DNA of 64,000 nt, from positions 496,001 through 560,000 of the forward strand of contig NZ_CP084463.1 of NCBI RefSeq assembly GCF_020405185.1, given 5' to 3'. Below the pieces are notes generated by a model, which saw nothing but the letters and a program-made list of their open reading frames with translations, did no database searches and was not told where the DNA came from. The DNA comes from Halomicrobium salinisoli. Its GTDB lineage: Archaea > Halobacteriota > Halobacteria > Halobacteriales > Haloarculaceae. This document shows positions 48,667 to 57,212 of this stretch, piece by piece. A program made the position numbers and the translations under genes. The stretch's first letter is position 1. Every line of letters starts with the position of its first letter.

Positions 48667-49274
48667 TGCTCGTCGCCGACGCCTACCTGGGCCACCGCGA
48701 GGACCCCGACGTGGCCGAGCGACTCGCCGACGCCGACCCCGCGCGGGTCGTCCTCTCCGACGTCGACCGCCGCCGCTCGCGCGTGCGGACGGAGACCGAG
48801 GACGGTCGCGACCTCGGCGTCGTCGTCGGGCGCGAACTCGCCGACGGCGACGTCCTCGAGACCGAGTCCGGCGACCTCGTCGTCGTCGAACTCGCGGCGG
48901 TCGAGGCGCTCGTGCTCGACTTCGAGGACGCCGACGTCTCCGCCACGGCCGCGCTCGAACTCGGTCACGCCGCCGGCAACCGCCACTGGGACCTGGCCGT
49001 CCGCGACGGCGAGGCGCTCTTCCCGATGGCCGACTCCCGCGAGCGCATGGAGGCCGCCGTCGCGGACTCGCTTCCGGACGACGTGGCCGTCCGCACCGAG
49101 CGCGTCCCGCCGACGACGTTCGACGACGGCGGGAGTCCGGGCGGTCACGAGCACTCGCACGGAGACGGTCACAGCCACTCGCACGATAGCCATTCTCACG
49201 ACCACTCCCACGGCGACCACTCGCACGCCCACGACCACGGCATCCGTACTATCGACGGGGGTGACGACGCGTGA
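48666..49274 (+). CDS. ureE: Urease nickel metallochaperone UreE
   Basis: This 202-residue protein has an N-terminal peptide-binding domain and a central metal domain with LGHAAGNRHWDL. The tail (about 160-195) is dominated by His, Asp, Ser and Gly, with more than a dozen histidines for nickel storage. It overlaps ureD by one base and ureF by four. Confidence 0.92.
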   Translation: MLVADAYLGHREDPDVAERLADADPARVVLSDVDRRRSRVRTETEDGRDLGVVVGRELADGDVLETESGDLVVVELAAVEALVLDFEDADVSATAALELGHAAGNRHWDLAVRDGEALFPMADSRERMEAAVADSLPDDVAVRTERVPPTTFDDGGSPGGHEHSHGDGHSHSHDSHSHDHSHGDHSHAHDHGIRTIDGGDDA

Positions 49275-49960
49275 GCGACGACGCCGAGCTGGAGGCGTTC
49301 CGGCTGGCGGACTCGTTCCTGCCGGTCGGGACCTACACCGTCTCCTACGGGCTGGAGCAGTTCGTCCAGGACGGACGTGTCGAGGACGCCGAGGACCTCG
49401 GGGACCTGCTCGAGACGTACCTCCGCCGGCAGGTCGGGCCATCGGAACTGGTCGCGCTGCGGGCGGCCCACGCCGCCGCGCGCGAGGGGGATCTCGAGGC
49501 CATCTGCGCGGCCGACCGCCGGCTCGACGCCGCGATGCTGGCCGCCGAGTTCCGCGAGAGCGCCCGCCAGTCGGGCGACCGACTGCTCTCGCTCCAGCGG
49601 GAGCTGCGCGACGAGCCGCTGCTGGACGAGTACGCCGAGCGGGTCGACGCCGGCGAGGCGCCCGGCTCCTACGCGGTCGCGCTGGGCACTGCGACGGGGC
49701 TGGCCGGCGTCGGCGAGCGGCGGGCGTGCCTGCTGTGCTGTCACGGCTTCGTCACCGGGCTGCTCGGCGCCGCCCAGCGCCTGCTGTCGCTCGGCCACAC
49801 CGACGCCCAGCGGATCCTCGACGACTGCAAGCCGGCGATGGCGGCCGCCGTCGACGACAGCGTCGGCCGCTCGCTGGACGACATGACGCCGTTCGCGCCG
49901 CTGGTCGACGTCCTCTCCGCGGAACACGAGCGGGCCGACCGGCGGTTGTTCCTGAGCTAA
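49271..49960 (+). CDS. ureF: Urease accessory protein UreF
   Basis: This 229-residue all-helical partner of UreD regulates UreG GTPase. LADSFLPVGTYTVSYGLEQF is the family start (S-F-P-x-G-x-x-x-x-S-x-G-L-E, here with Y for the usual F). The GTG start overlaps the ureE stop (GTGA). It is the last gene of the urease operon and convergent with the DUF368 gene. Confidence 0.93.
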   Translation: MSDDAELEAFRLADSFLPVGTYTVSYGLEQFVQDGRVEDAEDLGDLLETYLRRQVGPSELVALRAAHAAAREGDLEAICAADRRLDAAMLAAEFRESARQSGDRLLSLQRELRDEPLLDEYAERVDAGEAPGSYAVALGTATGLAGVGERRACLLCCHGFVTGLLGAAQRLLSLGHTDAQRILDDCKPAMAAAVDDSVGRSLDDMTPFAPLVDVLSAEHERADRRLFLS

Positions 49961-49976
49961 CCTCGAGTGGGCCGGA

Positions 49977-50978
49977 CTAGGCCGATTCGAGGTCGATGTC
50001 GACGGCGAAGTAGTCGAGCACGAGGACGACGGCAGCGCCGACGGCGGCCGCGGCGGCGAAGGCGACGATCGTGTCCGTCGTCCACGCGATGCCGCGCGTG
50101 CCGATACGGTCGACCGGCGCCCGGAGCGCGCCGACGACCAGCGCGACGAGGAAGGCCAGCGTCGCGCCGCGGTTGGCGTCCAGCGCCCGCCGCACCACGC
50201 GCGCGATGGTGAACAGCCCGACCAGCCCGCCGAGGACGAACGTCACGACGACGGTGCCGTGGTCGACGAGGTCGGCGGTCGCGCCGCCGGTCGCCGCCGC
50301 GCCGAGGGCGTCGATGAACGCGTGCAGCGTCTCGGACATCCGCGTGTACTGGCCCAGGATCACGAGGATGAGCGCACCGGAGAGGCCGGGCAGGATCATC
50401 GCGCTGACCGCCAGCGCGCCCCCGACGAAGACCAGCGCGAGTCCGCCGCCGCCGAGGAGGCTGGCCTGGCCGGCGGCGACGAACGCCGCGGCGAACCCGG
50501 CGACGGCGGCGGCGATCTCGTCCGCCCGCCGAATGCTGATCGCTCGCAACAGGATCACGGCGGAGGCGCCGATGAGCCCGAAGAAGACGCCGAACAGGAG
50601 GACGGGATAGCGCTCGTCGGCCCAGTCGACGATCCCCGTCACCGTGACCAGCGCGGCGACGATGCCGACCAGCAGCGCGAGGAGGAACCAGCCGTCGACC
50701 TCGTCGAAGATCCCGATCGCGCGGTCGACGTCGACGCCGCCGTCGACCGGTGCGAGCGCCCGGAGGAAGCCCCCGACGCGCCGGGGCGTGACGGCTGAGA
50801 CGCCGGCGATCAGGCGCTCGTAGACGCCGGCGATCAGGGCGATGGTGCCGCCGGAGACGCCCGGGACGGCGTCGGCCGTGCCCATGCACAGGCCGACGAC
50901 GAAGGTGGTCAACCACTCTCGCAGGGGCGGTACCGACTCGCTGAGGCTCACCGTTCGCTCGCCGTCGGCCGTCGTCAT
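49977..50978 (-). CDS. DUF368 polyprenyl-phosphate transporter-like membrane protein
   Basis: This 333-residue protein has about ten helices and two internal repeats marked by DAVPGVSGGT (N-half) and ILPGLSGAL (C-half). Bacterial DUF368 proteins (PopT) recycle undecaprenyl phosphate across the membrane. In haloarchaea the likely cargo is dolichyl phosphate used in S-layer glycosylation (inference). It is not connected to the urease operon it faces. Confidence 0.88.
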   Translation of the reverse strand: MTTADGERTVSLSESVPPLREWLTTFVVGLCMGTADAVPGVSGGTIALIAGVYERLIAGVSAVTPRRVGGFLRALAPVDGGVDVDRAIGIFDEVDGWFLLALLVGIVAALVTVTGIVDWADERYPVLLFGVFFGLIGASAVILLRAISIRRADEIAAAVAGFAAAFVAAGQASLLGGGGLALVFVGGALAVSAMILPGLSGALILVILGQYTRMSETLHAFIDALGAAATGGATADLVDHGTVVVTFVLGGLVGLFTIARVVRRALDANRGATLAFLVALVVGALRAPVDRIGTRGIAWTTDTIVAFAAAAAVGAAVVLVLDYFAVDIDLESA

Positions 50979-51092
50979 TACGTCCGGATACTGCCAGCGG
51001 CGTGATGGTTCTTGTGGAGTCGCGGAGGCGTCCCGGCGTCGGCCGACGGTCAGTCCGGACAGCCTTTAGTCGACGCCGCCCGCCCTCGTCGT

Positions 51093-52187
51093 ATGGACGT
51101 CGCGGACCTGACGCGGGAGCTGGTCGCGATTCCCAGCCACGACGACGAGACGGCCGCCGGCGACTACGTCGAGGCGTGGCTCCGGGAGCACACCGACGCA
51201 GCGGTCGAGCGCGACGAGCACGGCAACGTCTTCGCGCGCAGGGGCGCGGGAGAGGAATCGCTCGCGCTCGCGGGCCACCACGACGTAGTGGCGCCCGACG
51301 CGTCGCAGGTCGAGGGCGACGACGTTGCGCCCGAGAGCGACTATACTCTGGAGGAGCGCGACGGCCGCCTCTACGGCCGCGGCACGGCCGACATGAAGGG
51401 CTGCCAGGCGGCGGCGATGTGCGCCTTCCGGGACGCCGACCCCGACGACCTGGACTGCGAACTCGTCTTCGCCTCCTTCGTCGAGGAGGAATCGGGAGCC
51501 CTGGGCTCGGAGAAGGCCGTCGACGACGGGTTCGCGCCGGACTACGCCGTCGTCGGCGAGGGGTCGACGGGCTACTCCGCCGACGGGGTCACCGACGTCG
51601 CCGTCGCCCACAAGGGCCGGCGCGGGAGCACGGTCACCGCTCGCGGGACCGCGGCCCACGCCAGCGAGGCCGAGAAGGGGGAGAACGCCGTCTACGCCGC
51701 GACCGACGCGATCGAACTCCTCCGGGACATGGAGGTCCCCGAGACGGAGGTACTGGGCCACGAACTGGAGGGCAGCGTCGTCGTCACGGAGATCGAGGGC
51801 GGGTCGGCGTGGAACGTCGTCCCCGAGCGCTGCGAGATCACCGTCGACGAGCGGACGGTGCCCGGCGAGCGCGCGCCCCTGGAGTGGGTCGAGACCTACG
51901 AGAACGTGGCGTGGACGGTCGATCAGGACCTCGAACCGATGGCCTGCGGCGACGAGGCCTTCGCGGACCTCGCGCTGGAGGTCGCCGCCGCGGAGCAGGA
52001 CGGCGACCCCGAGCACGTCGTCAAGCCCCACGCGACCGACGCTGGGAACCTCGCGCAGGCGGGCGCCGACTGCCTGGTGATCGGGGCGGCGGAGCCGGGC
52101 GAGGCCCACACCGCCGACGAGTCGGTCTCGCTGGACGTGCTGGACCGCTGTTACCGGATCTACCGGGGAATCGCCGAGTCGCTGTGA
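51093..52187 (+). CDS. M20-family metallopeptidase / deacylase
   Basis: This 364-residue ArgE/DapE/CPG2-type dizinc hydrolase has metal ligands H62 and D64 (GHHDVV), bridging D100 (GTADMKG) and the acidic triplet E131-E133. The dimerization domain begins at about 175 with AHKGRRGSTVTARGTAAHAS. The substrate (N-acyl amino acid or dipeptide) is not determined. TATA-like CTTTAGT is about 27 bp before the ATG, so the message is leaderless. Confidence 0.9.
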   Translation: MDVADLTRELVAIPSHDDETAAGDYVEAWLREHTDAAVERDEHGNVFARRGAGEESLALAGHHDVVAPDASQVEGDDVAPESDYTLEERDGRLYGRGTADMKGCQAAAMCAFRDADPDDLDCELVFASFVEEESGALGSEKAVDDGFAPDYAVVGEGSTGYSADGVTDVAVAHKGRRGSTVTARGTAAHASEAEKGENAVYAATDAIELLRDMEVPETEVLGHELEGSVVVTEIEGGSAWNVVPERCEITVDERTVPGERAPLEWVETYENVAWTVDQDLEPMACGDEAFADLALEVAAAEQDGDPEHVVKPHATDAGNLAQAGADCLVIGAAEPGEAHTADESVSLDVLDRCYRIYRGIAESL

Positions 52188-52267
52188 GCCCGCGGCGCTG
52201 CGGTCCTCCGGTGGCGCCGGTCACCGGTAGCGCGGGGTTTTAGCCGGGCCCGACCGTCCCGTCGGAC

Positions 52268-53764
52268 ATGGCCACGCAGGAGGCGACTGACGTCTACGAG
52301 GAGTTCGAGGACCACGTCCGGCGGCTGACCTACGTCGGCGACGCGGCGGGGGTCCTCCAGTGGGACCAGGAGGTCGTGATGCCCGAAGGGGGCACGCCGG
52401 CCCGCTCGAAGCAGACGTCGGCGCTGTCGACGCTGAAGCACGAACTGCTCACCGACGACCGGCTGGGCGAGTGGCTCGACGAACTGGAGAGCGCCGACCT
52501 CGACCCCGAGCGCGAGGCGGTCGTCCGTGAGGTCCGACGCGACCACGAGCGGGCGGTGCGCGTCCCCAGCGACCTCGTCGAGCGCATCTCCGAGACCACC
52601 TCCAACGCCCTGCCGGTCTGGAAGCAGGCCCGCCAGGAGGACGACTTCGACGCCTTCGCCGACACGCTCGAGGAGATCGTCCGGCTCAAGCGCGAGTACG
52701 CGGAAGCCATCGATCCGGACCGGGACCCCTACGAGGTGCTGTTCGAGGAGTACGAGCCGTACCTCGGCCTCGACACGGTCGAGCGCGTGCTGGAGCGCCT
52801 GCGCGACGAGCTGGTGCCGCTGATCGACGACATTCAGGACAGCGACGTCGACCTGGCCGACCCGTTCTCGGGCACCTACGACGAGGCCGCCCAGGAGGAA
52901 CTGGTGCGGGAGGCGCTCGATTACCTCGGCTACGACTGGGACCGCGGCCGCCTCGACACCGCGCCCCATCCCTTCTCCTCGGGGACGCAGTTCGACGCCC
53001 GGGTCACCACGCGATTCGACCCGGAGGACCCCCTGGACGCGCTGGGCTCGACGATCCACGAGTTCGGCCACGCCACCTACACGCAGGGGCTCCCGCGGGA
53101 GGAGTACGGCACGCCGCTGGGCGACTCCCGTGACCTCTCGGTCCACGAGTCCCAGTCGCGCCTCTGGGAGAACCACGTCGGCCGCTCGCAGCCCTTCTTC
53201 GAGGGCTTCGCCCCGTCGATCGCGGACCACCTCGGCGTGGACGCCGACCCGCGGGCGCTCTACGAGGCCGCCAACACCGTCCACCCGGACAACCTCATCC
53301 GCGTCGAGGCCGACGAGCTGACCTACCACATGCACATCGTCCTGCGGTTCGAGATCGAGCGGGACCTGATCCAGGGCGACCTCGACGTCGCCGAGGTGCC
53401 GCAGGTCTGGAACGAGAAGATGGAGGAGTACCTGGGCGTGCGCCCCGACACCGACGCCGAGGGCTGCCTGCAGGACATCCACTGGACGCACGGTTCCTTC
53501 GGCTACTTCCCGACCTACTCGCTCGGGTCCGTGCTGGCCGCGCAGCTGTTCGCCGCGGCGGAGGACGACCTGGGTAGCCTGGACGGCCGCGTCCACGACG
53601 GCGTGTTCGACCCGCTCCGGGAGTGGCTCGGCGAGAACGTCCACCGCCACGGCGCCCGGTACACCACCGACGAACTGATCCGCGAGGCCACCGGCGAGGA
53701 GTTCACTGCCGACTACTTCCTCGACTACGCCGCCGGGAAGTACCGGTCGCTGTACGAGGTCTGA
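52268..53764 (+). CDS. M32-family carboxypeptidase
   Basis: This 498-residue thermostable-carboxypeptidase-type enzyme has zinc motif HEFGH at 264-268 and the third ligand in HESQSRLWEN. The helical fold matches Taq carboxypeptidase. It removes C-terminal amino acids in the cytoplasm. TTTTAG lies about 31 bp upstream of the ATG. It may work with the M20 enzyme just before it, but it has its own promoter. Confidence 0.93.
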   Translation: MATQEATDVYEEFEDHVRRLTYVGDAAGVLQWDQEVVMPEGGTPARSKQTSALSTLKHELLTDDRLGEWLDELESADLDPEREAVVREVRRDHERAVRVPSDLVERISETTSNALPVWKQARQEDDFDAFADTLEEIVRLKREYAEAIDPDRDPYEVLFEEYEPYLGLDTVERVLERLRDELVPLIDDIQDSDVDLADPFSGTYDEAAQEELVREALDYLGYDWDRGRLDTAPHPFSSGTQFDARVTTRFDPEDPLDALGSTIHEFGHATYTQGLPREEYGTPLGDSRDLSVHESQSRLWENHVGRSQPFFEGFAPSIADHLGVDADPRALYEAANTVHPDNLIRVEADELTYHMHIVLRFEIERDLIQGDLDVAEVPQVWNEKMEEYLGVRPDTDAEGCLQDIHWTHGSFGYFPTYSLGSVLAAQLFAAAEDDLGSLDGRVHDGVFDPLREWLGENVHRHGARYTTDELIREATGEEFTADYFLDYAAGKYRSLYEV

Positions 53765-53861
53765 CCCCCGCCACCGCAGAGCGCCTGCGGCGCCCAGTTC
53801 TCGCGTCTGATACTGTCGGGTACGGGGTTTTAGACGGATCGGCCGAAACGTGTGCTCACCA

Positions 53862-54824
53862 ATGGCCGACAGCGAACCGGGTGCGTCAGACGCCTCGGTG
53901 GGCGACGAACTCGACGCGGACGGCGACCTCGAGCAGGACATCGACAGCCGGGCGGGCTACGACGACGACGCGGCGAGCGAGATACAGAGCTCGATCGCCG
54001 AGCTCCAGGCGTCCTCCGAGACCATCGCCGACGAGACCGAGGACATCCGCGAGCAGGCCGCCGAACAGTACGACGGCATGTCGCGGGTCGCAGAGGAGGT
54101 GTCGAACCTCTCGGCCGCCGTCGAGGAGATCGCCTCCTCCTCCGAGCAGGTCTCCGCCGCCAGCGAGCAGGCCCGGGAACTGGCCGAGACGGGCCAGGCC
54201 AACACCGAGGACGTCCACGAGGCGATGGAGTCCATTCAGGCGGCCGCCGAGAGCGTCGCCAGCGACGTCCGGACCATCCAGGACGGCGTCGAGGAGATCG
54301 ACGCCATCGTCGAGGTGATCAACGACATCGCCGACCAGACGAACATGCTGGCGCTGAACGCCTCCATCGAGGCCGCCCGCGCCGGCGAGGCGGGCGAGGG
54401 GTTCGCCGTCGTCGCCGACGAGGTCAAGAGCCTCGCCGAGCAGGCCCAGTCCGAGGCCGGCGAGATCGAGGCGATGGTCGACCGCATCCAGGGCGACACC
54501 GAGAACGCCGTCGAGAGCCTCGAGCAGTCCAACGAAGAGATCGACGCCGGCATCGAGTCCGTCTCGGACTCGGTGGACATCCTCGACGAGATCGAGGACG
54601 CCGTCCGCGAGGTCAACGACGGCATCGAGGAGGTCGCCACGGCCACCGACCAGCAGGCCGCCTCCACCGAGGAGGTCGCCAGCATGGTCGACCAGGCCAC
54701 CGACGCCGCCGAGGACATCGCCGAGTCCACCGCGGAGATCGCCGAGCAGGTGGACGACCAGATCCGCCAGATCGACGACGTCGACCGCGCCGTCGACCGA
54801 CTCGTGGCCGACTGGCAGGGCTGA
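53862..54824 (+). CDS. Soluble methyl-accepting transducer without sensor domain
   Basis: This 320-residue protein has an acidic N-terminus (1-40), then a long coiled-coil methyl-accepting domain. The hairpin tip DIADQTNMLALNASIEAARA and GEGFAVVADEVKSLAEQA contact CheA/CheW. No PAS, GAF or membrane segment is present, so its input must come from a partner. TTTTAGA is about 32 bp before the ATG. Confidence 0.88.
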   Translation: MADSEPGASDASVGDELDADGDLEQDIDSRAGYDDDAASEIQSSIAELQASSETIADETEDIREQAAEQYDGMSRVAEEVSNLSAAVEEIASSSEQVSAASEQARELAETGQANTEDVHEAMESIQAAAESVASDVRTIQDGVEEIDAIVEVINDIADQTNMLALNASIEAARAGEAGEGFAVVADEVKSLAEQAQSEAGEIEAMVDRIQGDTENAVESLEQSNEEIDAGIESVSDSVDILDEIEDAVREVNDGIEEVATATDQQAASTEEVASMVDQATDAAEDIAESTAEIAEQVDDQIRQIDDVDRAVDRLVADWQG

Positions 54825-54902
54825 AAGCGTCCGTGCCGTTCGGCAGCCGCGTTCGAGACGCTCTCGACTGGCTTTATTGTGTCCGCGCCGGACAGGTCGG
54901 AC

Positions 54903-55346
54903 GTGGTCCCCTCTATCGATCCCCGGCGGCGCCTCCGCCGCCACCACTGGTACGCCCTCTTCGCCGGCCTGCTGATGCTCCCGCTGATAGCGGACCAGGC
55001 CCTGCAGATGACCGGCGACTACGACTTCGACATGTGGCCGGTGTTCTACGCCGGCCTGATCGTCGGCCTGCTCTACGACGGTCCGTCGGCGGAGGCCAAA
55101 CGCGCCGGGATCTGGGCCGGCGTCCTCGCCTCGCTCCCCGCCTACGCGGCGCTCGCCTGGATGGCCGTCACTCACGTCGGCTCCGATCCCTCGATCACAA
55201 CCGTCGCGCCTGCGCTGCTGGTCGTCGTGGTCGCGAGCGTCGCGTTCCTGGCGTTCGACATGCTCATCGGCCTGCTCGGCGCCCTCCTCGGCCGGTGGAT
55301 CGCCGGCAAGCTCGGCCGCCCGCGGCTGCCCGTTGTCAGCGCCTGA
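54903..55346 (+). CDS. Four-helix membrane protein (DUF5518-like)
   Basis: This 147-residue protein has a basic start (PRRRLRRHHWY) and four hydrophobic segments (about 20-36, 48-61, 73-91, 104-132). The TATA-like CTTTATTG (about 54872-54879) overlaps an in-frame GTG at 54879. The GTG at 54903 is about 27 bp downstream and is the better leaderless start. The family assignment is tentative. Confidence 0.7.
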   Translation: MVPSIDPRRRLRRHHWYALFAGLLMLPLIADQALQMTGDYDFDMWPVFYAGLIVGLLYDGPSAEAKRAGIWAGVLASLPAYAALAWMAVTHVGSDPSITTVAPALLVVVVASVAFLAFDMLIGLLGALLGRWIAGKLGRPRLPVVSA

Positions 55347-55389
55347 GAGGACCCGCGCCGCTTTTGGCGCTCGGCGGCCTGGCTCCGGT

Positions 55390-56199
55390 ATGGCCGACCT
55401 CGACCCGGAGCAACTCGACCGCTACTCCCGCCACGTCATCATGGACGACGTGGGGCCGGAGGGCCAGGCGGCGCTTTTGGACGCGCGGGTGCTCGTCGTC
55501 GGCGCGGGGGGACTGGGCGCGCCCGTCCTCCAGTACCTCGCCGCGGCCGGCGTTGGGACGCTCGGGATCGTCGACGACGACGTCGTCGAGCGCTCGAACC
55601 TCCAGCGCCAGGTGATCCACGGCGACGACGACGTGGGCCGGCCGAAGGTCGACAGCGCCCGCGAGTTCGTCGCCCAGTTGAACCCCGACGTCACCGTCGA
55701 GACCCACGAGACCCGCCTGGACGCCGACAACGTCGACGACCTGATCGCCGACTACGACGTCGTGGTCGACGCCTCCGACAACTTCGCGACGCGCTTCCTG
55801 GTCAGCGACGCCTGCACGCTCGCCGGCGTCCCCTTCTCCCACGGCGCGATCTACCGCTTCGAGGGCCAGGTCACCACCTTCTCCGGCGAGGGCCCCTGCT
55901 ACCGCTGCCTGTTCCCCGAGGCGCCGCCGGAGGGCGCCGTGCCCGACTGCGCCACGGCGGGCGTGCTGGGCGTCCTCCCAGGCACGATCGGCAACATCCA
56001 GGCGACGGAGGTCGTGAAGCTGATCCTCGGTGAGGGCGAGACGCTGGAGGGTCGCCTGCTTGTCTACGACGCTTCCAGGATGTCCTTCGAGGAGGTGCCC
56101 GTCGCGCCGCGGTCGGACTGCCCGGTCTGCGGCGACGAGCCTGCCATCGAGGCCGTCGCCGAGGCGTCCTACGAGGGGCGCTGCTCGCTGTCGGACTGA
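55390..56199 (+). CDS. ubaA: SAMP-activating enzyme E1 (UbaA, ThiF/MoeB family)
   Basis: This 269-residue protein adenylates the ubiquitin-like SAMPs. It thereby serves both protein sampylation and sulfur transfer to tRNA and molybdopterin in haloarchaea. The nucleotide loop is GAGGLGAP (38-45), and RSNLQRQVIH follows. Zinc is held by C170, C173, C244 and C247. The catalytic cysteine is C187 in PDCATAGVLG. The start at 55390 (MADLDPEQLDRYSRH) is the family norm. Confidence 0.93.
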   Translation: MADLDPEQLDRYSRHVIMDDVGPEGQAALLDARVLVVGAGGLGAPVLQYLAAAGVGTLGIVDDDVVERSNLQRQVIHGDDDVGRPKVDSAREFVAQLNPDVTVETHETRLDADNVDDLIADYDVVVDASDNFATRFLVSDACTLAGVPFSHGAIYRFEGQVTTFSGEGPCYRCLFPEAPPEGAVPDCATAGVLGVLPGTIGNIQATEVVKLILGEGETLEGRLLVYDASRMSFEEVPVAPRSDCPVCGDEPAIEAVAEASYEGRCSLSD

Positions 56200-56280
56200 T
56201 ACGGACTGTCGTAGCGTGTTGCTGGTTCGACCGCCCGATTACGGGCGGTCGTACCGGTACTGACCGACAACAGTCCGTAT
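56199..56280 (+). repeat. 82-bp palindromic element, copy B
   Basis: The terminal arms ATACGGACTGT and ACAGTCCGTAT (56199-56209 and 56270-56280) are perfect complements. Inside is a 9-bp hairpin GACCGCCCG-ATTA-CGGGCGGTC (56229-56250). It begins at the last base of the ubaA stop codon and fills the gap to the convergent corrinoid-binding gene. It may be a two-way terminator, and is homologous to copy A at 33221. Confidence 0.7.
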
Positions 56281-56294
56281 GTGGCGCCGTCGTT

Positions 56295-57212
56295 CTACGG
56301 CTCCGCCTCTGGCGCAGCCAGCCGCTCGACCACGTCGTCGGGCGGCGACGCGAACAGGTCCGGGTGGAGGACTCCGGCGAGGTACTCCAGCGTGTCGACC
56401 AGCCGCGGGCCCGACCGATTGACGTAGTGGTGACCGTCCATCAGGTAGACCCGCTCCTCTCGCACCGCCGTCAGTTCGTTCCAGCCGGGGCGCTCCGTGA
56501 GGTCGCTCAGGTTCTCCCTGGTCTGTTCGAGGTCGAACCCGCAGGGCGCCACGACGAGGGCGTCGGGGTCGTACTCCCGCACCTCGTCCCACTCGCGCGG
56601 GCGTGAGTGCGCGCCCGCCGACTCCATACCGTACGCGCCGCCGGCCAGGTCGACCATCTCCGGGACCCAGTGGCCGGCGACCATCACGGGGTCGATCCAG
56701 TCCAGCACCGCCGCGCTCGGGCGCTGCTCGGCCGCCGCCGCCCGCGCCTCGACGGCGTCGACCCGCTCCCGCAGGTCGGCCACCAGTTCGGCCGCCCGCT
56801 CGCTCCGGTCCACGGCGTCCCCGATCCGCCGGATCGACTCGAAGAGGTCGGCGAGGCTGTGGATATCGAGGGTCAGAACGGCCGCGTCGAGTCCGAGGTC
56901 GTCGACCGCCTGCTCGACGACGACCTCGTCGACCGCGCAGACGTCGCAGACCCCCTGTGTGACGATCAGATCGGGCTCCAGATCGGCCAGCCGGTCCTCG
57001 TGGACGCCGTAGACTCCCTCGCCGCGCTCCGCCGCGGCCACCTGCTCGTTGATCTCGGCGCTGCCCGCGTCGGGGTCGATCCGCGCGTAGTTGACCGCCG
57101 GCAGGGACGCCGCCTCCGGCGGGTAGTCGCACTCGTGGGAGGTCCCCACCGGCTCGACGCCGAGGGCGTAGGCGATCTCCGTCGCCGAGGGCAGGAGCGT
57201 GACGACGCGCAT
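56295..57212 (-). CDS. BtuF-like corrinoid-binding protein lacking a signal peptide
   Basis: This 305-residue helical-backbone substrate-binding fold begins MRVVTLLPSATEIAYALG. It continues with GTSHECDYPP and the CDVCAV loop. The family binds cobalamin or related ligands for ABC import. No signal peptide or lipobox exists at the 57212 start; a longer frame to 57332 gives no export signal either. TATA-like GTTTACG about 28 bp upstream supports the short start. It may be a cytoplasmic corrinoid or metal carrier. Confidence 0.82.
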   Translation of the reverse strand: MRVVTLLPSATEIAYALGVEPVGTSHECDYPPEAASLPAVNYARIDPDAGSAEINEQVAAAERGEGVYGVHEDRLADLEPDLIVTQGVCDVCAVDEVVVEQAVDDLGLDAAVLTLDIHSLADLFESIRRIGDAVDRSERAAELVADLRERVDAVEARAAAAEQRPSAAVLDWIDPVMVAGHWVPEMVDLAGGAYGMESAGAHSRPREWDEVREYDPDALVVAPCGFDLEQTRENLSDLTERPGWNELTAVREERVYLMDGHHYVNRSGPRLVDTLEYLAGVLHPDLFASPPDDVVERLAAPEAEP

